DNA of 64,000 bases from JANQQJ01 sp046290575. Its GTDB lineage: Bacteria; Pseudomonadota; Alphaproteobacteria; SMXS01. The stretch is from NCBI GenBank assembly GCA_046290575.1, contig JBKAGX010000001.1:558001-622000 (forward strand), read 5' to 3'. This document shows, piece by piece, positions 26,161 through 35,116 of the stretch (position 1 is its first letter; the number at the start of each line of letters is the position of its first letter). Below the pieces are notes generated by a model. That model was not told the DNA's origin. It ran no database searches and worked only from the letters and a program-made list of their open reading frames with translations. Both the position numbers and the translations under genes were made by a program.

Positions 26161-27543
26161 GTGAAGGTTGAGAATCCGAAAAGCCTGAAGCCCGGCGAGG
26201 CGCGGTGCCCCGGTCCCAGCACCCGCGACATCATCATTGCCGATGGTGCCGACGTGCCCGAGGTGCTGGTCACGGAAAGCTATGAATTCCTCGGCGATGA
26301 GGACATCCCCTACGACCGCTATATCAGGGAAGAGGTCTTCCAGCAGGAAGTCGAAAAGCTCTGGCCCAAAGTTTGGCAGTGGGCCTGCCGGGTCGAGCAT
26401 GTCCCTGAGGTTGGCGACAACTATGTCTATGATGTCGGGCCCTATTCGATTCTGATCGTTCGTCATGGCGAAGGGCCGGAAGACATCAAGGCCTATCACA
26501 ATTCCTGCCTGCATCGTGGCACCCAGCTGAAGCCGTCTGCCAGCGCCGGAAACTCCCCCAAGCTGCGGTGCCCGTTCCATGGCTGGGAGTGGAACCTGGA
26601 CGGCACGGTGAGTGAAATTCCCTGCCGGTGGGATTTTCCCAAGGTCACCGACGAAGAGTACACACTGCCCGAGGTCAAGGTTGGCCTGTGGGGTGGCTTC
26701 GTCTTCATCAATATGGATCCGGACGCCATGCCGCTGGAAGACTATCTCGAGGTCTTCCCGGAGCACTTTGCCAACTGGCCGCTGGAAGAACGGGCCATAG
26801 CCGTTCATGTCCAGAAGGTGCTGCCGGCCAATTGGAAGATGGTGCAGGAGGCCTTTGCCGAGGCTTATCATGTGCTGGAAACCCATAGCCAGGCGCTGAA
26901 AACCGCTGGGGACGCCAATGCGCAATATGATGTGTTCGGCGAACGCACCAGCCGCTTCATCCACACGGTCGGATATCCCAGCCCGCATCTGAAGGACCCG
27001 CCCAGCCAGGCGGAAATCGTCGGTCTGATGCGCGGCGGTGGCGAAGGTGTTGAAGTGCCCGAAGGCGAAACCGCGCGGAGCGTGGTCAGCGATCAGTTGC
27101 GCGAAAATTTGGGCGCAGCGCATGGTATTGATCTGTCCGGCTGGAGCCCGTCAGAGCTGATGGATTCGATCCAGTATCACCTGTTTCCCAACACCTATAT
27201 GCATGCGGGTGTGACCCTGCCGCTGATCTACCGGTTCCGGCCCAATGGCATGGATGTGCATTCGGCGATATTCGACATCCTCGTGCTACGCCCATTGGCG
27301 CCTGGGCAGGTCGCACCTGAAGCGCCGGAGCCCGTGGTTCTTGGGGAGGATGACTCCTACACCACGGTCGACGGCCTCGATCCCGGTCTCGCCGTCGTCT
27401 ACGACCAGGACACGCGTAATCTCGGTATGCAGCAGCGTGGCATCATGGCCAGCATGGGCAAAAAGGGCGAGACGCTGGGCAACTATCAGGAAATCCGCAT
27501 CCGCCGCATCCACAAGACGCTGGATCAATATTTGAATGCCTAG
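26161..27543 (+). CDS. Rieske non-heme iron oxygenase, alpha subunit
   Basis: A 460-residue Rieske oxygenase. Cluster ligands are C116-x-H118 and C137-x2-H140. The iron motif is E-A-Y-H237-x4-H242 (FAEAYHVLETH). The GTG at 26161 is preferred because GGCGGAGC stands just before it; an upstream in-frame ATG at 26083 would add 26 low-complexity residues with no ribosome site. The stop shares the bases CTAG with the stop of the convergent MDR gene (27540-27543). It is longer than typical monomer-type enzymes in its middle region and is again without adjacent beta subunit or electron carriers. Confidence 0.9.
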   Translation: MKVENPKSLKPGEARCPGPSTRDIIIADGADVPEVLVTESYEFLGDEDIPYDRYIREEVFQQEVEKLWPKVWQWACRVEHVPEVGDNYVYDVGPYSILIVRHGEGPEDIKAYHNSCLHRGTQLKPSASAGNSPKLRCPFHGWEWNLDGTVSEIPCRWDFPKVTDEEYTLPEVKVGLWGGFVFINMDPDAMPLEDYLEVFPEHFANWPLEERAIAVHVQKVLPANWKMVQEAFAEAYHVLETHSQALKTAGDANAQYDVFGERTSRFIHTVGYPSPHLKDPPSQAEIVGLMRGGGEGVEVPEGETARSVVSDQLRENLGAAHGIDLSGWSPSELMDSIQYHLFPNTYMHAGVTLPLIYRFRPNGMDVHSAIFDILVLRPLAPGQVAPEAPEPVVLGEDDSYTTVDGLDPGLAVVYDQDTRNLGMQQRGIMASMGKKGETLGNYQEIRIRRIHKTLDQYLNA

Positions 27544-28559
27544 TCGGCCACCTTGATCAACTGGGTGCCGAAATTCTCGCCGGCCAGCACCCGCAATAGC
27601 GCCTCAGGCGCGCTGTCGATGCCCTCCAGAATGTCTTCATTGTAGGTCAGTGACCCAGCGCGGAGAAGCGCACCCAACCTGTCCCGGGATTCACCAAAGC
27701 GTGCAGCGAAGCTGAAAATATAGAAGCCGCGCATGGTCGCTTCCTTGTAGACCAGGTTGAAGTAGTTCTTCGGTCCCAGCCATTCGGCTTCCTGGTCATA
27801 TTGCGACGTGCCGCCGCACAGCACCACGCGCGCGCCATGCGCGATGTTGTCGAGCGCCGCGTCGAGGGTTTCGCCGCCGACATTGTCGAAGAAGATGTCG
27901 ATGCCGTTGGGACACAGATCCTTGATTCGGATGGCCACGTCTTCGCGTTTGTAGTTGATGGCCCCGTCCATGCCGAGGGTATCGGTCAGCCAGGCGCATT
28001 TCGCGTCCGAGCCCGCGATGCCGACCACCTTGCACCCTGCCATTTTCGCCAGCTGGCAGACGATCGCGCCGACGGAACCCGCAGCGGCAGAGACCAAGAC
28101 CATGTCGCCCACCCGCGGCAGACCGAATTCATAGAGGCCGAAATAGGCGGTGGCGCCGGTTCCGCCCAAGACATGCATCGCCGTGGTTAATGGTAGGCCG
28201 TCCGGCGCGGCGATCTTCTGGACCGGCATTTTGGCCGCACCATCAGACAGGGTGTAGTCGGTCCAGCCCAGGGCCCCGCTGACAATATCACCGTCGGCAA
28301 ACCCCGGATGCCGCGACCCGACGACACGGCCGATCCCGCTGCCTCGCATCACGCCCCCGACAGGGACCGGCACACCGGTCAATCCGCCCGACGTTAACCA
28401 CATCCGCGCCGGCGGACTGACCGTCAGATAAAGGGTTTCGATGCCGAATTCGCCGTCGCCCGGCTCATCAACCGGTACGGTCCGTTGTTCGAAATTGGCC
28501 AGGCTGACCTGATCGTTGGGCCTGGACCGGACGATCCATTGTGTGGCTGAGTCCCGCAT
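27540..28559 (-). CDS. NADP-dependent MDR oxidoreductase (leukotriene B4 12-hydroxydehydrogenase/curcumin reductase type)
   Basis: A 339-residue zinc-independent medium-chain reductase. The N-terminus (QWIVRSRPNDQVSLANFE) and the cofactor motif VSAAAGSVGAIVCQLAKMAG with GIAGSDAKCAWL are typical of the LTB4DH/PTGR family, which reduces the C=C of alpha,beta-unsaturated ketones or aldehydes with NADPH. FFDNVGGETLDAAL is also conserved there. The ATG at 28559 has GAGGGGGAAAG upstream. It converges on the Rieske gene with a four-base overlap of stop codons. It could saturate an enone made during ring degradation. Confidence 0.92.
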   Translation of the reverse strand: MRDSATQWIVRSRPNDQVSLANFEQRTVPVDEPGDGEFGIETLYLTVSPPARMWLTSGGLTGVPVPVGGVMRGSGIGRVVGSRHPGFADGDIVSGALGWTDYTLSDGAAKMPVQKIAAPDGLPLTTAMHVLGGTGATAYFGLYEFGLPRVGDMVLVSAAAGSVGAIVCQLAKMAGCKVVGIAGSDAKCAWLTDTLGMDGAINYKREDVAIRIKDLCPNGIDIFFDNVGGETLDAALDNIAHGARVVLCGGTSQYDQEAEWLGPKNYFNLVYKEATMRGFYIFSFAARFGESRDRLGALLRAGSLTYNEDILEGIDSAPEALLRVLAGENFGTQLIKVAD

Positions 28560-28670
28560 GCTCTTTCCCCCTCGAAAATTCAATCAGCATGCTAGGCGAG
28601 GATCGGCGCATTGGAAACCGTTGCGGTTGGTTCTAGGATTGCCACACGGGAAAAATGGGGAGATCGACAA

Positions 28671-29210
28671 ATGAGCGATTTGGAAGCAGAAGTCCGCGCG
28701 CTGCGCGAAGAAGTCGAGCAATTGAAGTCGCGAGAGGAAATCCGCCAGCAGATCACGCGCTACGGCCGCGGCCAGGAATGGCTCGACGGGTCATTGATGG
28801 ACGAAGTGTTCTGGCCGGACGCCCACGTGGATTTCGGCTTCTTCAAGGGCGTGTGGAAAGACTACAAACCCGTCCTGATGGAGATTGAGGCCGACGGCGA
28901 GACGACGTTTCACCTTTGCGCCGCACCGCAGATCGAACTGAATGGCGATACCGCCTATGTCGAGGTTTACGGCATCGCCGGCGGTCGCAATAACGGCAAG
29001 ACCAACGTTTTTGGTGGCCGCTACATTGACCGGTGGGATCGCCGCGACGGCGTCTGGAAGATCGGCAGCCGCCAATATGTCCTCGACTGGCACATTGACC
29101 AGGTGGTCGAAGGCCCGGTGGGTGGCCCACATCCGGAACTGGAATACGTCAATCCGCGCTCGCCGGAACACAGACTGTTCCGGCGCATGGGTATGGACGT
29201 GACGGGTTAA
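28671..29210 (+). CDS. NTF2/SnoaL-like domain protein
   Basis: A 179-residue protein with an N-terminal coiled coil (LEAEVRALREEVEQLKSREE) and a SnoaL-like cone-fold domain: REEIRQQITRYGRGQEWLDG, then VFWPDAHVDFGFF and GRYIDRWDRRDGVWKIG. The family includes small hydratases, isomerases and dehydratases, and it resembles ring-hydroxylating dioxygenase beta subunits in fold. The ATG at 28671 follows GGGGAG. It is divergent from the MDR gene. No catalytic assignment can be made; a dehydratase role on a hydroxylated intermediate is plausible. Confidence 0.83.
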   Translation: MSDLEAEVRALREEVEQLKSREEIRQQITRYGRGQEWLDGSLMDEVFWPDAHVDFGFFKGVWKDYKPVLMEIEADGETTFHLCAAPQIELNGDTAYVEVYGIAGGRNNGKTNVFGGRYIDRWDRRDGVWKIGSRQYVLDWHIDQVVEGPVGGPHPELEYVNPRSPEHRLFRRMGMDVTG

Positions 29211-29220
29211 GCGCGGAAAG

Positions 29221-29380
29221 CCCTCTCCCGTTGGGAGAGGGCAGCCGAGCCCCAATTCTCTGGCTTGGGGTGAGCGGGTGAGGGGCGGTATCTCAGAACG
29301 AGTTCAGTCCGTCATGAAACGCCGTGCCACACCTTCAACTCAGTCCCTCACCCCGACCCTCTCCCGGAGGGAGAGGGAGG
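29221..29380. repeat. CCCTCTCCC/GGGAGAGGG-bounded repeat between convergent genes
   Basis: Starts with the hairpin CCCTCTCCCGTTGGGAGAGG and ends with CCCTCTCCCGGAGGGAGAGG; between them are GGGTGAGCGGGTGAGGGG and CCGTCATGAAA. It has the same design as 5248-5412. It fills the gap between the SnoaL-like gene and the convergent SDR gene. Confidence 0.7.
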
Positions 29381-29419
29381 CAGGACGAACGGGTTCTCGC
29401 ATGTTTAGAGTAGGCAGAC

Positions 29420-30190
29420 TTACCGTGGCGCGAATCTCTGGCCGCCATCCAGGCGGATGGTGTCGCCGTTCAGCATCGGGTTCTCGACAATGGCGCGGGC
29501 CAGCAGCGCATATTCATGCGGGACGCCCATGCGCTTGGGATAGGCGGCATCCTTGGTCATGTTGAGCGCGCCTTCTTCGGTCACCCGCGCCGTCAGGCCG
29601 GTCTCGAACAGGCTGGGGGCGATAGTGTTCACCCGGATGCCCATGCTGCCCAGGTCGCGGGCCATGGTCAGCGTCATGCCGGCAATGCCCGCCTTGGCCG
29701 CGGTATAGGACACCTGGCCGATCTGGCCTTCAAAGGCGGCGATGGACGCGGTGTTGATGATCACGCCGCGTTCGTCACCCGGCTGGTCGATCTCGTTCTG
29801 GCTCATGTGATAGGCCTGAAACCGCGCGCAGTTGAACGTGCCAATCAGGTTCAATTCAATAACCCGGCGGAACTCGTCAATCGGGTAGGGACCTTCCTTA
29901 TTGAGCGTCCGCCGCGCGTGGCCGCCACCCGCCGTATTGATCGCTGCATCCAGTCCGCCCAGCGCTTCGACCCCGGCGGCAATGGCGTCTTCGGTTTCCT
30001 TGTCGTCCATCACATTCATCGGATGGAAAGTGGTGCCGTTGCCCAGTTCCTCGGCAATCGCCGCGCCGGCCGATGTCGGCAAGTCAAGAATGGCTGCCTT
30101 GGCGCCATGCTTCATGAGTTCCTTGATGGAGGCGAGAGCGAAGCCGGATGCGCCGCCGACAGCCAGTAAACGCAGGCCATTAAGTTCCAT
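29420..30190 (-). CDS. SDR family oxidoreductase (3-hydroxyacyl-CoA dehydrogenase type II-like)
   Basis: A 256-residue classical SDR resembling the HSD10 (17-beta-HSD10, 3-hydroxyacyl-CoA dehydrogenase) group. The cofactor motif is AVGGASGFALAS, where the usual TGxxxGxG has Ala and Phe changes. D-L-P follows strand 2, favouring NAD. Catalytic residues are present: NTASIAAFEG (Ser) and YTAAK (Tyr-x3-Lys). The ATG at 30190 has AGGGGACTC upstream. Divergent from the VOC gene. It would oxidise a secondary alcohol or 3-hydroxyacyl-CoA. Confidence 0.92.
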   Translation of the reverse strand: MELNGLRLLAVGGASGFALASIKELMKHGAKAAILDLPTSAGAAIAEELGNGTTFHPMNVMDDKETEDAIAAGVEALGGLDAAINTAGGGHARRTLNKEGPYPIDEFRRVIELNLIGTFNCARFQAYHMSQNEIDQPGDERGVIINTASIAAFEGQIGQVSYTAAKAGIAGMTLTMARDLGSMGIRVNTIAPSLFETGLTARVTEEGALNMTKDAAYPKRMGVPHEYALLARAIVENPMLNGDTIRLDGGQRFAPR

Positions 30191-30311
30191 GATTGAGTCC
30201 CCTGTTTTGATGTTTTGCTGATGGCACGTTAATAGAGCTCGCCTGAGTCTGCTAGGGGGCAAGCCAATTTGATGTAGGATGCGGTCGAACAGTTAAACGG
30301 GGGGAGAATCA

Positions 30312-30860
30312 ATGTCCGTACTGCCGACCTTCGAGGTCATCCAGAATGCTTATGTGGTCAACGATATCGATCATGCCATCGAACGCATGACGCGCGATGC
30401 CGGGCTCGGTCCCTGGATGATCACCCGAAACCTGACGCTTCCGCAGGTGTTCTATCGGGGCAAGGAAGCCGAGCTTGAGATCACCGTCGCCTTTACCCAG
30501 GCCGCCGATGTTCAGATCGAGCTGATCCAGCAATTGAACGACGGCCCGTCCTGCTACCGCGACGTGTATGCGCCGGGCGAAGAAGGCTTTCATCACACAG
30601 CGATGTTTGTGCCGGACTATGAAGCGGCGATCAAAGCCTATGAGGATGCTGGCTATCCGTGTGCGGAATATTTCGTCCTGCCTGAAGGCGGCAGCGCCGC
30701 CTATATGGATACCAACCCGCTGCTCGGCCATATGGTCGAACTCTACCGCGATACGCAGGGCATCCATGACATGTATGCCGCGGTCCGCAAGCTGTGTGAC
30801 ACGGTCGATGACCGGCGTCATGTTCAGGATGGCGAGAACGTTCGGGTGCTGGCGGTTTAG
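30312..30860 (+). CDS. VOC superfamily protein
   Basis: A 182-residue VOC protein related to the tandem pair at 11.9-13.1 kb. Shared features are the opening xNAYVVNDIDHAI, the IELIQQLND block, CYRDVY and GEEGFHHTAMFV, and a probable ligand Glu in GHMVELYRD. The ATG at 30312 has GGGGGGAG upstream. It is monocistronic and ends before a repeat element. It probably acts on the same class of intermediate as its paralogues; the reaction is unknown. Confidence 0.85.
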   Translation: MSVLPTFEVIQNAYVVNDIDHAIERMTRDAGLGPWMITRNLTLPQVFYRGKEAELEITVAFTQAADVQIELIQQLNDGPSCYRDVYAPGEEGFHHTAMFVPDYEAAIKAYEDAGYPCAEYFVLPEGGSAAYMDTNPLLGHMVELYRDTQGIHDMYAAVRKLCDTVDDRRHVQDGENVRVLAV

Positions 30861-30869
30861 GGAAGAAGC

Positions 30870-30977
30870 CCGTTCGCCCTGAGCGTGAGCGAAGCGAACA
30901 GTCGAAGGGTTGTTCCGAACGGGCGTGGTGTCTCAAATCCGTTCCCAAGAAGCCTTCGACAAGCTCAGACCGAACGG
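30870..30977. repeat. CCGTTCG...CGAACGG inverted repeat between convergent genes
   Basis: Starts with CCGTTCGCCCTGAGCG and ends with CTTCGACAAGCTCAGACCGA followed by ACGG, with nested GTCGAAGGGTTGTTC. It has the same ends as 16694-16797. Located between the VOC gene and the convergent P450-like gene. Confidence 0.7.
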
Positions 30978-30999
30978 ATTTGTGGGCGGACCTAAGCCT

Positions 31000-32349
31000 C
31001 TAAAACACCACCGGCAACTGCCAGCAGGTATGCATTTCGCCCAGGCGCAGTGAGCGCAGTGTCGGTTCTGCACCGGGTTTGAGCTGCAAATCCGGCAGCG
31101 CATCCAGCAGAATGTTGGAGGCGGTGACCGCCGTGTCCCGAGTGATGGCGTATAGCGAACGGGGGCGGTCTTCCGGCAGCGCCGGGTGCTTCGACGGGGT
31201 GCCTAATCCCAGCGCGACACCTGCAGGCAGGCCATCGGCACGGTAATGCCCGCGTGGTTCCCGCTGGCACAGATCCTTGCGCCCGACGATGAACTGGTCC
31301 GGATTTTTAAACTGGCGCGGGTCCCGGTTGGCGCCCGCTGCTGCACAATAAATCAGCCCGCCAATGGGAAGCAGACGTCCGAATCGCTCGACCTCGTGCC
31401 GCGCGAAGCGCTTCTTCCACAGCACCGGCGTGGAGTGGCGAAGGGTTTCCAGATAGGCGAATTTCAGCAGTCGTCGGTCATCGTTGACCTTCGACATTTC
31501 ATCCGGATGGGTCAGCAGCAGGAACCACATATTGGCCAGCGCGCCATGCAGGGTTTCGTGGTCCATTTCCAGCAGCGTGACCACCACATCTTCGGCGGTC
31601 GCCGGACCGCCCTCCAGATCAAGGCCGGCAATAGCAGAGATCATGTCCACGCCCGGTGCGGTACGGCGTGCCTTCAGCAATGGTGCGATCATTTTGGCAA
31701 GGTCGGCCATGGCCTGTTTGCCGGCTTCTTCGTCGCGCGGTTCCCAATCATAACCGCGCTGCATGCGCCAGAAGAGTTCGACGAAGCGCGGGAAGTGTTC
31801 GACCGGCAGGTCGAGCGCGCGGGCCAGCAGTTCCATGGGCAGGCGGGCGGCGAAATCGAGAGCAAGATCCGCCGAACCCTTGGATTTGAGGTCCCTAACA
31901 ATGGCTTCGGTCAACGGCGCGACATGAGTGTCGTAGGCGCGCTCAAACGCGGTCAGCACCGGCAGTTCGTTGCGCAGGTCGCGTCCATACTCTTCCATCC
32001 GGTAGAACCAGAGTTTGGAGCGGGTTTCGAAATTGCCCTCGTCGGTAAAGATCGAGGTGACGTCGTCATACCGGGTGATCCAGTAGGCATTACCCAGCCA
32101 GTCGCGGTAGCACGGATAGTTCTCGCGCAGGGTCTCCAGCACCGGATAGGGGTCCTGCACAAACGCCGGTGAAATCAGTTGAACCGGCCGGATCTTCTCG
32201 GTGTTCTCGTGGACCCGCTCGCGCTGATAGACCTCATAGGTGCGGTAGTCCTCAGGCGTGCCGGTGCGGATATATTCCCGTACACCGGTGCGGGATTTCG
32301 ACGGTTTGGCATTGCCGAGGATTTTTACGGGCGGGCGTTTGGCGCTCAA
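31000..32349 (-). CDS. Cytochrome P450-like protein without the heme-ligating cysteine
   Basis: A 449-residue protein with the P450 fold but a lost heme site. The K-helix E301-T-L-R304 is present, and an I-helix-like EMDHETLHG (261-269) keeps an acid-Thr pair. Where P450s read FGxGxHxCxG, this protein reads LGLGTPSKHP (380-389), with Lys in place of Cys. The C-helix His-x3-Arg that holds the heme propionates is also not seen. The frame stays open and protein-like to the end, so this is not a simple frameshift. The likely start is TTG at 32349, four bases after the stop of the upstream canonical P450, implying coupling. Known parallels are the Cys-less EryCII/DesVIII P450 homologues that serve as partner proteins. 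A non-catalytic partner role is an inference. Confidence 0.85.
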   Translation of the reverse strand: MSAKRPPVKILGNAKPSKSRTGVREYIRTGTPEDYRTYEVYQRERVHENTEKIRPVQLISPAFVQDPYPVLETLRENYPCYRDWLGNAYWITRYDDVTSIFTDEGNFETRSKLWFYRMEEYGRDLRNELPVLTAFERAYDTHVAPLTEAIVRDLKSKGSADLALDFAARLPMELLARALDLPVEHFPRFVELFWRMQRGYDWEPRDEEAGKQAMADLAKMIAPLLKARRTAPGVDMISAIAGLDLEGGPATAEDVVVTLLEMDHETLHGALANMWFLLLTHPDEMSKVNDDRRLLKFAYLETLRHSTPVLWKKRFARHEVERFGRLLPIGGLIYCAAAGANRDPRQFKNPDQFIVGRKDLCQREPRGHYRADGLPAGVALGLGTPSKHPALPEDRPRSLYAITRDTAVTASNILLDALPDLQLKPGAEPTLRSLRLGEMHTCWQLPVVF

Positions 32350-32353
32350 CGGT

Positions 32354-33799
32354 CTAATCCAGATCGTAGTCGATCCAGAGATCGCGCAGTTTGTTGATGC
32401 CGATGGGCGCCAGGCTGACCCCATCAATATCCTTGGGCATTTTTTCGACATTAATACGGGCGTTCTTCAGCCGTTTGGCCAGAATCTTCGAGCCGACGAC
32501 CCCCTCCTGATGCGAAATCCACGCGCCGGGGCACATATGCGGGCCGACGCCGAAGGCCATGTGGCTGCGTTTGCCGTCCCTGTCATAGCCGCTGCGCAGC
32601 AGCTTGCCGGTATAGAGATCGTCGCGGAAGATGTTGAACGTATCGGGATCCTTGAACGCGCGCTCGTCGTGGCTACCGGAGAAATTGACCATTTCGATCA
32701 GCGAGCCGGCCGGGATCACCACGCCGTGAATCTCGACATCAAAGCTGTTGTGCCGGGGCTGGCCGCCAATCGGGTTGGAATGCCGCAGCGTCTCGTGGAA
32801 AGCCGCGTCCCACATGTTTTCATCGTCCAGCACGGCCTGGAACTGGTCCGGGTGCTGCAGCAGCGAGTACCACATATTGATGATCGTGCCGCGGGTAGTT
32901 TCGCCGCCGCCGGCGACGACCAGGGCGATCAAGGCGGTGATTTCCTCCGAGCTCAGATAATCCCCGTCGACCTTGGCCTCGCACATCTTGGAGATGATGT
33001 CCTTGCCCATGATGTTGCCGTCATTGTCGTAAAGGTAGGTCGGGTTCTTGCGCCGGTCCTCGACAATGTCGGCGACAAAGTCCTGCAGGTGCTGGCGGGC
33101 CTCCATCCCCTGCTTGTGGGTTTCAGAGGCGCCAAGGCCCCCCATCATGGAATCGTACCAGTAGAAGAAATTCCCCTGCGCTTCCTTGGGAAAGCCCAAC
33201 ACATCGCAGACGACACGGACGGGAAATTCATAGGCAAAGGCACGGCCCAGTTCGATGGTCCTGACTCCGTCCTTGTCCTGTTTGATCGAGTCATCGAGAT
33301 CATCGAAATCATCGATCATCTCGGTGGCGAGACGTTCGATGGCGGGTACCCGGTTGGCCAGCGCCTTGCCGACCAGATGCTGGCCGAACAGATTGCGCCG
33401 CCGGCGGTGCTCAACGCCGGACAGCTCGTGCGTCACATTGCCCAGCACCCCGTTCGACGAGCCCTTCGGGATCGTGTTGAACCCGATGTCGTCGTAATAG
33501 CACTCGGTCATGTCGTCATATCGGGTAACGTAGTAGGTGTTGTTCAGCTTGTTGAAATAGACCGGGTAGTGGTCGCGCATGATCCGGTAATAGGGCCAGG
33601 GATTGCGGCGGAACTCGGCGGAAAAGAAAATCCTCGGATCAAGCAGCGGCGTGCCATCGTCCGCCGTGCCCATGTCGACGGTTTCGCCGAGTGGCATCAG
33701 CGGGAATTCCTTCACCGCGCCGGGGTCGCCTTCGCCTGCCAGCAGGGCCGGGTCGATGGCGTTGGATAGGGCTGCTGCGAAATCTGGTTGTGTGGACAT
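32354..33799 (-). CDS. Cytochrome P450
   Basis: A 481-residue soluble P450 with all hallmarks: the C-helix region EHRRRRNLFGQHL, the I-helix GGGETT (297-302, Glu instead of Asp), the K-helix E336-T-L-R339 and the heme loop FGVGPHMCPG with Cys423. The ATG at 33799 follows GGGGGAGACG; an open frame extending 17 codons upstream has no better site. It is followed by the Cys-less P450-like gene in one operon. No ferredoxin is adjacent, so electrons may come from the ferredoxin at 17.7 kb or elsewhere. Confidence 0.95.
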   Translation of the reverse strand: MSTQPDFAAALSNAIDPALLAGEGDPGAVKEFPLMPLGETVDMGTADDGTPLLDPRIFFSAEFRRNPWPYYRIMRDHYPVYFNKLNNTYYVTRYDDMTECYYDDIGFNTIPKGSSNGVLGNVTHELSGVEHRRRRNLFGQHLVGKALANRVPAIERLATEMIDDFDDLDDSIKQDKDGVRTIELGRAFAYEFPVRVVCDVLGFPKEAQGNFFYWYDSMMGGLGASETHKQGMEARQHLQDFVADIVEDRRKNPTYLYDNDGNIMGKDIISKMCEAKVDGDYLSSEEITALIALVVAGGGETTRGTIINMWYSLLQHPDQFQAVLDDENMWDAAFHETLRHSNPIGGQPRHNSFDVEIHGVVIPAGSLIEMVNFSGSHDERAFKDPDTFNIFRDDLYTGKLLRSGYDRDGKRSHMAFGVGPHMCPGAWISHQEGVVGSKILAKRLKNARINVEKMPKDIDGVSLAPIGINKLRDLWIDYDLD

Positions 33800-33930
33800 A
33801 AAATCGTCTCCCCCAACTTGGTGACCGTCTCGATTCAACGACCGTCTCAAGGGTCAAACCTACAGACGGGACCGGGTTTTCGCAAGTTTACCAGCACGCG
33901 TGACTTTCTATCTGGTCATCACCGCTCATG

Positions 33931-34052
33931 TCTCGATACACTGCATCGCCGCTTCGCGTCGAAACAGCACTCGACACGAACGGATTGGGGACGGTTAAAA
34001 GATCCGTTCGTCTCTCGTGGCCGGCGCGAGAGCGCCGGTTGTATCGAGAGAC
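33931..34052. repeat. TCTCGATAC...GTATCGAGA inverted repeat
   Basis: Starts with TCTCGATACACTGC and ends with GTATCGAGAGA. Inside are CACGAACGGATTG, GATCCGTTCGTCTC and the hairpin GGCGCGAGAGCGCC. It lies between divergent genes (P450 and ThuA-like). It is related to 50789-50862. Confidence 0.65.
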
Positions 34053-34082
34053 GAATACGGTCAATTGAATGAAGGAAAGACA

Positions 34083-34907
34083 ATGCCGCTCAATGTCCTG
34101 CTGGTCACCAAAGGTCATCCATTCGACTACAATGGCTTTTATGCGATCTTCGATGAGAACCCGGAACTGAACACCACGGTGGTAGAGCAACCTGCGGCGC
34201 AGATCATGCTGCGTCCGGAGTTCGTCAAGGACTATGACGCGGTCGTCTTCTATGACATGTGGGGCACGGAAACGGACGGCAAAGCCGATTTCCCGCCGCC
34301 GCCTGCTCATTATGTCGAAACCATTGAGGCGCTGCTGGAAAGCGGTATGGGAATGGTGTTGCTCAATCACGCGACTGTTCAATGGCCATCTTGGCCGCGC
34401 TGGCGGGAGATCACAGGTACGTCTTTCATGCTCGAAGAAGGCGAGCTCAATGGCGAAACCGTGCCTGGGTCGGGCTATCGCGGCGGTGGTGGGGAGCCGG
34501 AGCGCAACGCGACCCATCGGCTCACGCCGGTCGACCCGGATCATCCGGTCGCCAAGGGCCTGGAAGACGGTTTCGAGATCACCGACGAGCTCTACATCAA
34601 GACTGCCGGATTCGAGGATGATCCGGATATTCTGCCGCTGTTCCGCAGCGACTATGACTTCTCATCCGCCAACTTCAACCCGCCACCGCTGGCATCGGCT
34701 GAGGAACAGGCCAATTGGAACCATCCTACGGGTAGCAATCTGATCACCTGGGCCAAGCGCACGGGCAACAGCCCGGTCATTGCGACCGAATCCGGTGATG
34801 GCCCGGCAGCCTATGCCAACCCGGCGTTCCGGCAATTCCTTGAGAACGCGATCCGGTGGGTCGCGTCTGAGGAGGCAAAAGCCTGGGTACAGATGCAACG
34901 GACATAG
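34083..34907 (+). CDS. ThuA-like domain protein
   Basis: A 274-residue protein of the ThuA (trehalose-utilisation) class I glutamine-amidotransferase-like fold. Evidence is the opening LNVLLVTKGHPFDYNGFYAI, DYDAVVFYDMWG, GMGMVLLNHATVQWPSWPRW at the position of the nucleophile elbow, and a late PVIATESGDGPAAYANPAF. No Cys nucleophile is seen. The ATG at 34083 follows GAAGGAAAG. Monocistronic. The function of ThuA-fold proteins is poorly known; they often occur in sugar or catabolic loci. Confidence 0.83.
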   Translation: MPLNVLLVTKGHPFDYNGFYAIFDENPELNTTVVEQPAAQIMLRPEFVKDYDAVVFYDMWGTETDGKADFPPPPAHYVETIEALLESGMGMVLLNHATVQWPSWPRWREITGTSFMLEEGELNGETVPGSGYRGGGGEPERNATHRLTPVDPDHPVAKGLEDGFEITDELYIKTAGFEDDPDILPLFRSDYDFSSANFNPPPLASAEEQANWNHPTGSNLITWAKRTGNSPVIATESGDGPAAYANPAFRQFLENAIRWVASEEAKAWVQMQRT

Positions 34908-35116
34908 TGGCGATGCGCACACAGCAGCATTGCGCCGAATTAATTCGGATTCGAAATATGGCTGCAGGTTCTGCCCAAAACTCAGGCGAGAAAAACGCTA
35001 AACTTTGGTTTCTTTTTGCATTGCAACAAACTCCATGAATCGGAGATGGTTAGCTCAAGCCTGATTTCAAGGCTTTCCTAAGGCGTTGTAACCGCCTTGC
35101 CTCCATTTGGCAATAA

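Noticed and set aside
31000..31270. Frameshift as the cause of the missing P450 cysteine
   Set aside because: Other frames in this region do not give a heme loop, and the main frame keeps a P450-like C-terminus through to its stop.
32258..33769. Long (503-codon) plus-strand open frame
   Set aside because: Antisense to the canonical P450, whose FGVGPHMCPG loop is unambiguous.
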